NCBI GenBank assembly: GCA_024500155.1
Contig: CM044877.1
Location: forward strand, 81,576,501 to 81,640,500
Direction of reading: 5' to 3'
Length of the DNA stretch: 64,000 nt
From: Chenopodium formosanum
Lineage: Eukaryota; Streptophyta; Magnoliopsida; Caryophyllales; Amaranthaceae
Shown: positions 34,523 to 46,504 of the stretch, piece by piece
Position numbering within the stretch: the stretch's first letter is position 1
Layout: the number at the start of each line of letters is the position of its first letter
The notes under the pieces: model-generated
Databases searched by the model: none
What the model saw: only the letters and a program-made list of their open reading frames with translations
What the model was told of the DNA's origin: nothing
Made by a program: the position numbers and the translations under genes

Positions 34523-36527
34523 TGTTGAGCAATTAGGTTTTGATGATTATAAACTAATGATGATTATCTATCTAACGTGTATGTTAAGTTGTGCATAGAA
34601 AGAGCAAGTTATGCTTGGAACAGGATACAAGGAACCTGAGTAATGACAGGTATATATGTAAGGAACTTGAGCAATATAGGATAAGCAATAGAGGAACAAG
34701 AACAACGATAAGTGTTATGGTTGATAAGCATGATGATGGCTAAGGAACCATGAAGGTAACTATGTAAACATGTGTTTGCATATGTTAGCTTCATAAGGTA
34801 AGTATCCTATACATATATAGGTCATGTATGTGTAGGAGTCTTTTAATTTAGTTTAGTTTTCTTTATTGTTTTTATAAATGAAAAAACTAACCTTCTGAGT
34901 TACTTTGTTATCCTCAGAAGTTTGCTCAGTTTGTCATCATTAAAAAGGGGCAACTTGTTGACCCTTATGAGGTTTTGATGATGATGTTAAGAATTGAGCA
35001 AACTTCCATTTAATAAGGATTTTCTAGTGTTGTGATGTTGGCAGGTTCAGTAAGCGTAGAGGGCTGAAGTAGGAACTGGAACAAAGGAACTTTGGAAGAT
35101 CCATGAGGACAAGTAAAGAACAGAAGAAGAGTTCCAGCAATGGAACTTCCCGAAGTTTCTCAACAGGAACTTCAAAACGGGTGTAACGACCTGGTTCTGG
35201 TGTAATGCTGGGGCAAACCCTAAGATCCAGAATATATCAAGACTACAGGATTCCAGAACAAGAGTTTCAGAGAAGCAACATGAAGACAGAGAAATAGAAG
35301 TATATTGCTCTAGGATTCATGTAAGTATGTTGGACATAAAAGTCGGTCTGGAACAAGTCTATATGGAACCAAGGTGAACTCCAAACAGTTAATGAAATTA
35401 GAGTGACTGACTTGTCAGGAACTCAGAGACTGTCAGAGTTCAGGAACCTAATAGGAACTTAAGTATGCACGTCGTTAAAAGTCGGTTTTAATGATATATA
35501 TATTTACCTTATATATGCATATCTTTTAGGGATTTGGTTTTACTGAATAAAGATATTTATCTTCTAATAAATCCCTTTTGGAAAAAGATAAATTTTGTTT
35601 AAAAAGTATTTTTAAACTAAAAGATAAGATTGGAATTAAATCTGATTTTATGTTAAGTTTATCTTATTATTATTGACAGATTTTATTCTTAACAAAAAGA
35701 TATATTTTCGGAAAACTTGTTTTTAGAAAATATCTTTTAAACTTATCTTTTCAGAAAATCTATCTTTTTCAAGATGAAATGAATAATTCGAGTGTACTAT
35801 AAATATGCTCATATGTATTCATTCAAAGTTGAGGCTGACGAAGTGTAGTGGTCGTGCTTAATGGTTTTATCCTTCACCACGAAGCTAAGTCAGTTCTCCT
35901 GGTCAAAGTTCCTATCAGGTTTTGGTTACAGTACGTCCAGTGAGTTCCAGACAGGTCTCGAGTGTCCAATATATTAGTTTTATCTCTTTATTCATAGATA
36001 TGTATTTAGGGATATTCAATGAGATCTTGTAATGGAAAAAGGGTTTTGAGTGTTTTGTATTTTGGGGTGAGATTGTGAATTCTCTTAAATTCACGCAAGT
36101 GATGAGTTTGAAATCTCGTAAAATTTGAGTGGTAGCTGTGAGTGCACAGTGAGTGAAAGGAACCTGAGAAGTGTCTTGGGTCACCTAGGAAGTGTCCTGG
36201 GTAAGGGGAGAAAAAGGGTCCTGAGAAGTGTCTTAGGTCTGGTAGGAAGTGTCCTATCATAGAGTCAAGTGTCCGTGGTGGAACTTGCAAAGCAAAGGTC
36301 TGTGTAATAGGTTGTACTAGGAGAGTTGCCTATTATAGTGGAATTTGTTTATAAGTCCCAATAGGGCCGAGGTTTTACTTCCAGTTAGGCACTGGATGGT
36401 TTCCTCGTAAAACTTGCTGTGTGCTTTAAGTTCCTTTACGCTTTAATTGTTTATTTCCGCTTAAGTTCCGCGATTGGAACCTACTACCATTCACCCCCCC
36501 TCTTGTAGTAGTTCATCTAAACTAACA
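34523..36527 (+). repeat. 5' LTR (2,005 bp)
   Basis: Begins TGTTGAGCAATTAGG and ends CTAAACTAACA. It contains a TATA-like TATAAATA at 35798-35805, so U3 is about 1.3 kb. In the downstream part, near 36161-36265, a GAGAAGTGTCTT / GGAAGTGTCC motif pair is duplicated. A purine tract followed by TGTTGACCC at 34942-34956 copies the 3' LTR junction inside the LTR (see findings). Compared with the 3' LTR I noticed only a 2-bp TA indel near 34812 and one T/C change near 36125. Confidence 0.92.
35147..35159 (+). promoter_or_regulatory. Perfect three-unit heat-shock element in the 5' LTR
   Basis: TTCCCGAAGTTTC matches the heat-shock-factor consensus TTCnnGAAnnTTC exactly. It lies in U3, about 640 bp upstream of the LTR TATA box. 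The same site is in the 3' LTR at 42926-42938. Activity is inferred, not shown. Confidence 0.5.
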
Positions 36528-36529
36528 AT

Positions 36530-36541
36530 TGGTATCAGAGC
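36530..36541 (+). other. Primer binding site (tRNA-iMet)
   Basis: TGGTATCAGAGC, 2 nt after the 5' LTR, is complementary to the 3' end of plant initiator tRNA-Met, the standard primer site of many plant LTR retrotransposons. Confidence 0.9.
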
Positions 36542-39500
36542 TGGTGCTCTTGATAAACCGGGCAACCCCGAGGAGCAAGTTCCAGGCTAGGATGGATATC
36601 TACAAGGAATGCAACGAATGGAACTCAACCCTAGAACGTACCCAGTACCACGCGAAGACCAAAGTCTGCTTGTGAAGCAGAAGTGATTCAAAGATGAACA
36701 TCTTTGAGGTAAGTGTCTCGTCTTTGAAGTCTTGATTATATGCATGATATTATGTGTAAAAGTTTCTTGCAGTATTTCTAGTTAAATTTTGGATTTTGTT
36801 TTGGAAGTTTGTAAATCAATTTTGTGTAACCTCAAATCTGATTTATAGTGTGAAAAGTATTTGTCAGATTTACAAATTGATTTATTTTTAAAGAATCGGG
36901 TTACTAGAAATAGTTCAAGGAACGTATTGTGTAGAATTATGCATATTTGGTCTCTTGGAACCTGGATTACTGCTGTATGGAAACTTAATTCTTTGGGCAA
37001 GGTAATGAACGTATATTTTGAATATTTGCCAAAGAATGACCTTATCATGTGTATGTGTTATTCTGAATATTTATTATGTAGACACATGATTTTTATTGTT
37101 AGTAAAGATAGTTGATTTAACCGTAGTTGTTTTAATTATGGATTATTGACGTCAATTACTAACATGAAGGTACCCAATATATATTGGGTAACCAAAGCCA
37201 AAAGATGACTGATTTTGCAGGCTATATGAGTGGAGACAACTTATTAATAACGATGATCTTTGGTTGTTTGTATATAAGGAATTATGTGCAAGTTCCTTTA
37301 ACTAGAAAGCCTTTATAAGAGGTTTATAGTAGGTGAAGCGACAATATGGATAAGTGTGTAAGTCACCTATACATCTCTCTGTAAATATTGATCATGTGCT
37401 TTTGGTATGTATTAATCCTTCACAAATTCCTATTGAAATTCAATTCCCTATTCTTATGAAGGTTATTTGTGAATGGATGAAAAGAGAAGTTGTTTTGATG
37501 TTTATAATGTATATCATGACAAACTAACTTCTCTTCTAGTTTTGTGCAAGTTATTAATGATTGTTTTGTAGGTTTGTCCATTGAGACAAATTGGTGCATA
37601 AAAGTTTGTTCCATTAGGAGCTCAGTGCTTAAATTGGTTGGAACTTGGTGAACTTGAAATGATAGAACGAATTAGGGATACAGGAACAACAAAGCTTCTA
37701 TATCAAGGTGCTATAGGAGATAGCGTATACGTTCCTGTAAAGATTCTGGTTCAAGTTCCAGTTAAGTTCTTATTATTCAAAGTTCCTTGGAACAAAGAAT
37801 TAATTCCTGTAGCAGACTCTTATGAAGGATGATGAGTTAAGATGATTATCTTTGACTGGGTGTTGGAGATTCATTATTTCGTTGATGGAACGACATCTAA
37901 AAGGGAGTATTCTTACAGGAACTTTATGTTTCAACACTTTTATGCTTTAGGTTTTTTCTATCTCTTTTGACTAACCTACTGACATTTTAAAGGCACAAAG
38001 GAATCTCTTGGGTTGTGAACTTTCAGGTTATATCTTTTGAATGATAATATGAGGGACTTTGACAAGGTGTTGAAGAATTTGAGATTAAATCAACACGTTC
38101 CTCTACCCAAGATACAATGGTCTAAAGGACCAGAAGACATGTTCCAACTTTATGTCAAAAGGAACATGGAAGAGTTGAAGGTTTATAATAGGAGGGAACT
38201 CGCATTATCTCGACAGCGAGGTTCCAAAAGAGATGATGATAGCCAAATCAAGGTATCTCTTACTATAAACCTACAATGGAAGAACTTTGACTTATAATAC
38301 TAACACGAAAGGTAAAATTTCTACATAACAGGAAGTTAGTAAGTCAAGTTCCTATCCCATTGTGAATATTTTTCTCGTCGAGTTTTTAATGCACATTCTG
38401 GTTTTCAATTGCTTGTAACTCTATTTGTTTCATGGCTTCAAGATGACATCATCAATAAAGAGTGGAAATGTCACATATGAAGGGAATCAAAAAGGGAACA
38501 CATCATTTGTGGATCTCAAGGTGATTCCTAACAACAACCTGACATTTCTAGGTTTTATTGAAGATGAGATACTTCTATGCTTCAAACTGTGAACATGTAA
38601 ATCTTTTCATGCTTGATAAACCTAGTAGGAACTCGATAATAGGTATATGTATATGTAAGTTCCAAACAGGTTAAGATCGAAAAGCATGAGAATCAAACAC
38701 ATGTTACATTCTCTTTCAACATCAGGTAGATGGTAAGCAACACTAATCCATTGGATCTTAGTGATATGGATATGTTTACCATGTGATATGTAGAGACTAA
38801 TTGAAAGAGATGTCTTGTTTATAAGTAATGAAAGCAAATGTGCACTTGGTTACTTTTCTTAATAGAAGAGACGATGAATTGTTTGAAAGTCTTTTCTATC
38901 ACAGGGTAAGTGGCTAAGTGTTCATCATCTATGAGGTTATAGATCTAACAACGGAACCTAGTTCCAGTCATGTTTAGTGTTTGTTGCAGGAACACAGATT
39001 GATAACAAGTTTTCAATTTTGAATCATGAAAGACAAGAAGAGAACAAAGTTATATACTAATGGTCTTTGCAGGTTCTTTGGAATAGTTTTCAATGCCTCT
39101 TGCTACATCATCAACACTGAAGCAATAGATCTTTGATTAACAAGACACCCTATGTTCCACTTAGGGATGTTTGATGATAGAAGTGCCAAGGCGATTTATC
39201 CATAAACGCCGAGAACAGCAAAACATAAAGAGTTTACCCTATCTTATTTAATGTGCAATAAGTGAACATATTTTGAGACTAACATGTTTGTTCCCATCAG
39301 ACAGGTGATAAAAGGTGAACTCGCAAGTTCTTGAAGAACTATCTGAGTTCCTAGTAAAGAAATATGTCACTAAGAATAACAGCAAGGGATAGCTACATAT
39401 GTTGAGGAACTTCGAGATGTTAAGTTCCAACTCATGCAGCAAAGTTCAAAGAACTCAATACAAGAAAGCAAGTTCCAATGAAGTTCCAGAGCTGAGATAA

Positions 39501-42285
39501 TATTTGTTCCGACCAGCAATATCTCAACAAACTATGGAACTAAAGTGTCTTTCATGCATATGTAACCAAAGGGAAAACCTCAACAACCAAGGATCAGAGA
39601 AGAGCTCGAGATATCAACTGAAAAAGATGGACTTCATAACTCATAGTTGTATAAAAGATAAGTTTGTTTTTAAGGTTGATGTAAACATATAATTGGTTGT
39701 TATCAGGTTAGATGTGCAGCAGGAACTTAATAAGCTTAAAAGGAAGAGGATGCATGTCACATCCTGAACCTATTCTAGAACACCTAAAAAGGGTCGGAGA
39801 TTAAAAAGGGTGTTCTGGAAAATGCTTATTGAGTAAGGCACGTGGATGGAACAAGGCCAGGTTGGTTCTTAAAAGAAACAACCAATACAAAGGTATGTAT
39901 TGTCTTTAAGGAACTTGTTGCGTGTGTAGCTAGACTTGAAGCAAATTGAATAATATTTGTTCTTGCTGTTTATATGGGATTAGAGTTGTACCACATAGAT
40001 GTCCTGTATGTCTTGATATGAATTTTTGTAGACGTCTATGTGGAACATACTCTAGGATAGAATGCTATCCAAGTTCCTTCTTGAAAATTGAGTTTTAAAA
40101 AGTATCAATTTTTGTTTTCAAGATGAACTGAGTTATTAGTAGTACTTGTTTACATTGATATATCTCTGGTACTACTAACGAGCCATTGTGCATTGATTTT
40201 TGCTAATTTATGATAAGAAAATATATTTGTAAGCATTAACCACTGGCAATGGAACTTGAGTTAGAAGTGGAAGTTCATATTAGATTCGAGATCATCAAGG
40301 AACATAACAGCCACTTCAAGAACTCCAAGGTAAGCCATCACATTCAACCAATGCTTTAAAGTTATATTTTTACTGGTAAGAGACTACATAAGATACAAGT
40401 TCCTTTTCACATGTCGGCATTAGATGAATTGAATTGATATATTTGTGGTATGAATGCAATATGTGAATTTGTGAATTGATTCTCTTATGGTTTTGTCTTG
40501 ACTTGTCATATTCTTGTTTATTTCTTAATAGAACAAGACTTGATGAAACATAACATGAGTATAAAGTATTTTTCCCATAAGTTATGTCAAGCTGGGGTTC
40601 CTATGCATGTAATACTTAAAGTAAAGAATATGTGCTTATTGTTTATGTGTCACACTTAATTCTTGTGTTGTAAAAGACATACTTACTTGCCTAAGAGTAT
40701 TAGAGGTCTCATAATAGAACTATGGGTGCTGTCAAACACGAAGTTCCTAAGTTGCCAAAGGAACAATGAAAGAAACTTTGATGGAACAAGACAGGTAAGT
40801 TCCCAGACCGTTTACACCTCACTTGTTTAAATTTCAGAGGGAACTAACCTATATTTTAGCCAACTTTCAAGCATCCACGTCATATATCTTCGATCGCAAC
40901 ATTATTCTACAACTCTAAGTTGTGTGTCCGTGTTGCATATACTTTAATTGTCCCATATTCAGAAAATCGAAGATTCTTATTCACCCAATTCAATTTCCTC
41001 TTTCCGTTCACACACTTTTACTTCTTATTCTTGATTCCCATGTGCTCTAAGTTTGTTGATCATCTTTTTATGATTTGATGAAACATGAAAAATGGTGACT
41101 ATATTTTGAGGGGGAAGTTGAAGATAAATAAAGAAGTAAGTACTTGAAAAGGAAGAAGAATGGTAAGGGACTCAGGGGGAATAAGGCAGGAACCAAGAAA
41201 TCAAAATGGTTCAGATCTGGTTGTGGAACTCAAGTGTATGAGTAAGTAATATCTTCATTGATTTAAAAATGTGTTATTCCAGGAAAGTATGCAAAATTTG
41301 TATAATGACACCCTTTAAAAAAAAAAAATAAAGAAAAGAAAAGAAAAAGAAAAGGGTGATCAAATATTTAATTTCCTGGATATCTAAAGATGAAGAATAT
41401 TGACGTTGATGTGGAGTACTCGTATACTTGGTGAGCTAGTGAAGGAACAACGACAAACGTTGAAGGAACTTGGCTATGATGAAACTGAAATCTATAAAGT
41501 TCCAGTATGCAGAATGTTCCTCAAAGAAGTTGGTGGTAGAAGTAAGGGAATTTGGTTATCAATTGGTAAGATGAATATGTGTTGTGTTTAGCAGAAGGTT
41601 CAAGAGTATGAAATGAAGAACAAATGTGGTGAACCTTATCATCTCAAAAGGTCTAAACGAAGAGCACAAATTCCATTTCATGTTCCCTCTACTTATTTTG
41701 TTCCATATGCTTCTTTATATATCCTTGAATTTGCGCTTTCATTTGTCTATTCATGCAGTTCATTCCTAACTTTTTAGCTCTGATCTTTACTTGATTCTTA
41801 ACCTCTTATTTGTCAAGTTCAATTAAGGGTTTTGAAGTTGGGCCTTTGGATTGTGAGTTGGAAATTAGTGTGAAAATGGCATCCGTGTTTGAAAAGTGAG
41901 TACCTTGAGGCTTTTAGGAACAACAAGTGTTTAACCATTATATATTTACTTATTATATGGTGGTAGGTGTGACATATGACTTTAAGTGTGTATAATTTAC
42001 GAAAAACAAACATGTGGAACAATACCCTTTTTGATAATGACAAAAGGGGGAAGAATATGTATGATGCTTATGGTATGCAGTAATTAAGTCTAAAGTTCTT
42101 ACATCATGATCGTTGAAAGTATATATATATTGATAATGATGTGTATTTCTAAGTTCCTAACTATGTTAAGTTCCTGTGTATGTTCTTAACTTGTTCATAA
42201 GTTATTTCCTTGAAAAACTAAGGGGGAATAAATGTACAACGATTATCCTTTAATATGTGATAAGCATCATTAGTTTGTCATCATC
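36542..42285 (+). other. Non-coding interior of the retrotransposon
   Basis: About 5.7 kb with no recognisable gag-pol domain. It is strikingly rich in GGAAC and GTTCC words, a bias shared with the LTRs but not with flanking DNA. The longest frames (36861-37115, 36782-37048 and 38037-38297, 84-88 codons) have no known domain; that at 38037 is Lys/Arg-rich. Whether the interior is decayed coding sequence or captured DNA cannot be told by eye. Confidence 0.6.
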
Positions 42286-42299
42286 AAAAAGGGGGAAAT
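42286..42299 (+). other. Polypurine tract before the 3' LTR
   Basis: AAAAAGGGGGAAAT ends directly at the first base of the 3' LTR, as expected for the primer of plus-strand synthesis. Confidence 0.85.
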
Positions 42300-44306
42300 T
42301 GTTGAGCAATTAGGTTTTGATGATTATAAACTAATGATGATTATCTATCTAACGTGTATGTTAAGTTGTGCATAGAAAGAGCAAGTTATGCTTGGAACAG
42401 GATACAAGGAACCTGAGTAATGACAGGTATATATGTAAGGAACTTGAGCAATATAGGATAAGCAATAGAGGAACAAGAACAACGATAAGTGTTATGGTTG
42501 ATAAGCATGATGATGGCTAAGGAACCATGAAGGTAACTATGTAAACATGTGTTTGCATATGTTAGCTTCATAAGGTAAGTATCCTATATATATATATAGG
42601 TCATGTATGTGTAGGAGTCTTTTAATTTAGTTTAGTTTTCTTTATTGTTTTTATAAATGAAAAAACTAACCTTCTGAGTTACTTTGTTATCCTCAGAAGT
42701 TTGCTCAGTTTGTCATCATTAAAAAGGGGCAACTTGTTGACCCTTATGAGGTTTTGATGATGATGTTAAGAATTGAGCAAACTTCCATTTAATAAGGATT
42801 TTCTAGTGTTGTGATGTTGGCAGGTTCAGTAAGCGTAGAGGGCTGAAGTAGGAACTGGAACAAAGGAACTTTGGAAGATCCATGAGGACAAGTAAAGAAC
42901 AGAAGAAGAGTTCCAGCAATGGAACTTCCCGAAGTTTCTCAACAGGAACTTCAAAACGGGTGTAACGACCTGGTTCTGGTGTAATGCTGGGGCAAACCCT
43001 AAGATCCAGAATATATCAAGACTACAGGATTCCAGAACAAGAGTTTCAGAGAAGCAACATGAAGACAGAGAAATAGAAGTATATTGCTCTAGGATTCATG
43101 TAAGTATGTTGGACATAAAAGTCGGTCTGGAACAAGTCTATATGGAACCAAGGTGAACTCCAAACAGTTAATGAAATTAGAGTGACTGACTTGTCAGGAA
43201 CTCAGAGACTGTCAGAGTTCAGGAACCTAATAGGAACTTAAGTATGCACGTCGTTAAAAGTCGGTTTTAATGATATATATATTTACCTTATATATGCATA
43301 TCTTTTAGGGATTTGGTTTTACTGAATAAAGATATTTATCTTCTAATAAATCCCTTTTGGAAAAAGATAAATTTTGTTTAAAAAGTATTTTTAAACTAAA
43401 AGATAAGATTGGAATTAAATCTGATTTTATGTTAAGTTTATCTTATTATTATTGACAGATTTTATTCTTAACAAAAAGATATATTTTCGGAAAACTTGTT
43501 TTTAGAAAATATCTTTTAAACTTATCTTTTCAGAAAATCTATCTTTTTCAAGATGAAATGAATAATTCGAGTGTACTATAAATATGCTCATATGTATTCA
43601 TTCAAAGTTGAGGCTGACGAAGTGTAGTGGTCGTGCTTAATGGTTTTATCCTTCACCACGAAGCTAAGTCAGTTCTCCTGGTCAAAGTTCCTATCAGGTT
43701 TTGGTTACAGTACGTCCAGTGAGTTCCAGACAGGTCTCGAGTGTCCAATATATTAGTTTTATCTCTTTATTCATAGATATGTATTTAGGGATATTCAATG
43801 AGATCTTGTAATGGAAAAAGGGTTTTGAGTGTTTTGTATTTTGGGGTGAGATTGTGAATTCTCTTAAATTCACGCAAGTGATGAGTTTGAAATCTCGTAA
43901 AATTCGAGTGGTAGCTGTGAGTGCACAGTGAGTGAAAGGAACCTGAGAAGTGTCTTGGGTCACCTAGGAAGTGTCCTGGGTAAGGGGAGAAAAAGGGTCC
44001 TGAGAAGTGTCTTAGGTCTGGTAGGAAGTGTCCTATCATAGAGTCAAGTGTCCGTGGTGGAACTTGCAAAGCAAAGGTCTGTGTAATAGGTTGTACTAGG
44101 AGAGTTGCCTATTATAGTGGAATTTGTTTATAAGTCCCAATAGGGCCGAGGTTTTACTTCCAGTTAGGCACTGGATGGTTTCCTCGTAAAACTTGCTGTG
44201 TGCTTTAAGTTCCTTTACGCTTTAATTGTTTATTTCCGCTTAAGTTCCGCGATTGGAACCTACTACCATTCACCCCCCCTCTTGTAGTAGTTCATCTAAA
44301 CTAACA
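42300..44306 (+). repeat. 3' LTR (2,007 bp)
   Basis: Near-identical to the 5' LTR (offset 7,777 bp, then 7,779 bp after a 2-bp TA insertion near 42590). It carries the same TATA-like site at 43577-43584, the same heat-shock element at 42926-42938 and the same internal purine tract plus TGTTGACCC (LTR-start copy at 42735). Confidence 0.92.
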
Positions 44307-44311
44307 CCGAA
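44307..44311. repeat. Target site duplication, right copy (CCGAA)
   Basis: Identical to 34518-34522. Confidence 0.9.
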
Positions 44312-45436
44312 TAATAATAAGATAGGATAAACCAATAAAAACCAGAGAAATTTAATTTAATAAATTAAACAAGACTACGACGGCAAATCATCAGCCTTAC
44401 TACTATACACCTACGCCCATTTCAATCGACCGTCACATCACCCCCTAAATTACAAATATCTTACAATTGAAATTTCTAGAGGAGAATCATCTACCATTAA
44501 GGGGTGATTGCGGAGTTAATTGATCTAATTTAATTCTAATATGAGATGGTTTCATAATATATGAAAAATGACGTTTATCTCATTCACTATCTAGTTGTGA
44601 ACACCACGTATTAATATATACGAAGTATATACTTGTATAAGTTATCTATGTGATATGAGTACTTCATTGATCTTGGATCATTTAACAATTTTAAGCAAAA
44701 GCTATATATCTTTAATATATGAGCTGTGAATTGTGTGTGATTGTGTAAATGCTTTAGCATAAGTAAGCAAAAATAAAATAAAAATGAGGTTAATTAACCT
44801 TCGGCAAATAAACAATAAAAATGGAGGAAGTATATAGTTAGATACTTAATACAGTAGATTATTAAATAAGAAGTATATAATCTAATAACATAATATTACT
44901 GACTGACTTAAAGCTGTCACTAAAAATGATAAAGTATATTAATTAATTTTAGATTTCAACTATCAATTTTAACCTTTAATTGAGTTGACCCTTTACCATA
45001 GTGTTATTGTATGGATGGCGAGTCTCTTATAAACTAGGTTTTTAATTACTACTAAAAGAAAAGGATTTATTTCGACCATATGTCCAACCCATAAGAGTAT
45101 TATTGCTCTGACCTTCCCAATTAGCTCTAAATACAAATACTACTTGGTAAATAATTTCATGATATAGTAGGTGGACAAAATACGTTTTGAAAGCAGTGAG
45201 TCAATGACCATTATTAGTGTGATATATATTTTACTAAATCTCACATGGCATCAAAGTGATCAACTTCAGTTCTCTGTACTAAGTAAATCCTACGGATTAC
45301 TATTTATTTTTATGGAAATTATCAAAAGAAGCTGTCATTGAAGTATTCTTGCAAATATTTGTGCTTCTCCTGGCCCTCATATCGATCCCCTAATTGCATG
45401 AAACTGATAGCTGTACACTTACTACTACATTGCTTA
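44312..45436. other. AT-rich intergenic spacer
   Basis: No gene or clear element. Bases 45434-45436 are the TTA duplication of the next element. Confidence 0.55.
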
Positions 45437-45613
45437 GGCCCTGTTCTTTTGAGCTTCTGGGCAGAGCAGAGCAGATTTCAGCAGAGCTAAGCAAAGCAGG
45501 GCAAAGCACAGCAGATTTCAGCAGAGCAGAGCAGAGCAGATTTCAGCCGAGCCGAGCAGAGCAGAGCAGATTTTTTTTTTTTTTTTTTATTATTATTATT
45601 ATTATCATCATCG

Positions 45614-45697
<84 letters not shown>

Positions 45698-45763
45698 TTA
45701 TTACTACTACTACTACTACTATTATTATTATTAAATATTAATTATTATTATTATTAAATATTA

Positions 45764-45795
<32 letters not shown>

Positions 45796-46077
45796 TACTA
45801 CTAATATTATCGCATTATTATTATAATTATTAAATTTTTAAAGTTAAATATTAATTATTATTATATTAATTATAATTATTATTAAATATTATTTAATTAT
45901 TATTATTAAAAATTAATAATTAGTATTATCTTTAAATATTAGTCATTATCTTAATATTAATTGCTATTATAAAAATCAATTATTGTTATTATAATTAATA
46001 TTATTAGTTACAAATATTATTATTACTGTTAGTATAATTACTATTATTATTACTATTATTATTATTATTAAATATTA

Positions 46078-46110
<33 letters not shown>

Positions 46111-46501
46111 AATTTATTATTATTATTATTATTAAATATTAATAATTATTTTTTATTTTTTATTTATTTTTTTTATTAAATATCAATAATTAATTATTGT
46201 TATTATTATTATTAAGTATTAATTATTATTATAATTAAATATTAATTATTTATTATAATTAAATATTATTTATTTATTATTATTATTATAAAATATTAAT
46301 TATTATTATTATTAAATATTAAATATTTATTATTATTAAATATTAATTATTATTATAATAATTTAATATTAAGTATTAATTTTAAGTAGAGCAGAGTAGG
46401 GCAGAGCAGAACAGATTGAAGCAGAGCAGAGCAGATTTCAGCAAAGCAGAGCAGATCAAAGCAGATTTCAGCAGAGCAAAGCAGCTCTAAAGAACGGGAC
46501 C
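45437..46501. mobile_element. PIF/Harbinger-like element packed with TTA repeats
   Basis: Left end GGCCCTGTTCTTTTGAGC, right end the complement of GGTCCCGTTCTTTAGAGC, flanked by TTA at 45434-45436 and 46502-46504. Subterminal arrays of GCAGAGCAGA with GATTTCAGCAGAGC lie on both sides (45461-45570 and 46387-46486). The centre (45571-46380) is almost entirely TTA/ATT and related trinucleotides with short TAC runs. The open frame at 45394-45741 is a product of this repeat and is not a gene. Confidence 0.75.
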
Positions 46502-46504
46502 TTA

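Larger units (their letters stand above)
34523..44306 (+). mobile_element. Complete non-autonomous LTR retrotransposon (LARD-like)
   Basis: A 9,784-bp element with two long terminal repeats (34523-36527 and 42300-44306) starting TGTTGA and ending AACA. It is flanked by a perfect 5-bp target duplication CCGAA (34518-34522 and 44307-44311). A tRNA-iMet primer site at 36530-36541 and a purine tract at 42286-42299 set the orientation as plus. The 5.8-kb interior has no gag, protease, integrase, reverse transcriptase or RNase H that I can recognise; its frames do not exceed 88 codons. The initiator-Met primer is most often seen in Copia elements, but also occurs in others. The LTRs are nearly identical, so insertion is recent, presumably helped by enzymes of an autonomous relative. 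Confidence 0.92.

Noticed and set aside
38037..38297. 86-codon Lys/Arg-rich frame in the retrotransposon interior as a possible Gag remnant
   Set aside because: No zinc knuckle or Gag motif and no continuation in any frame; left as part of the non-coding interior.
45394..45741. 115-codon frame with poly-Ile and poly-Thr
   Set aside because: It is the translation of the TTA/TAC trinucleotide array inside a transposable element, not a gene.
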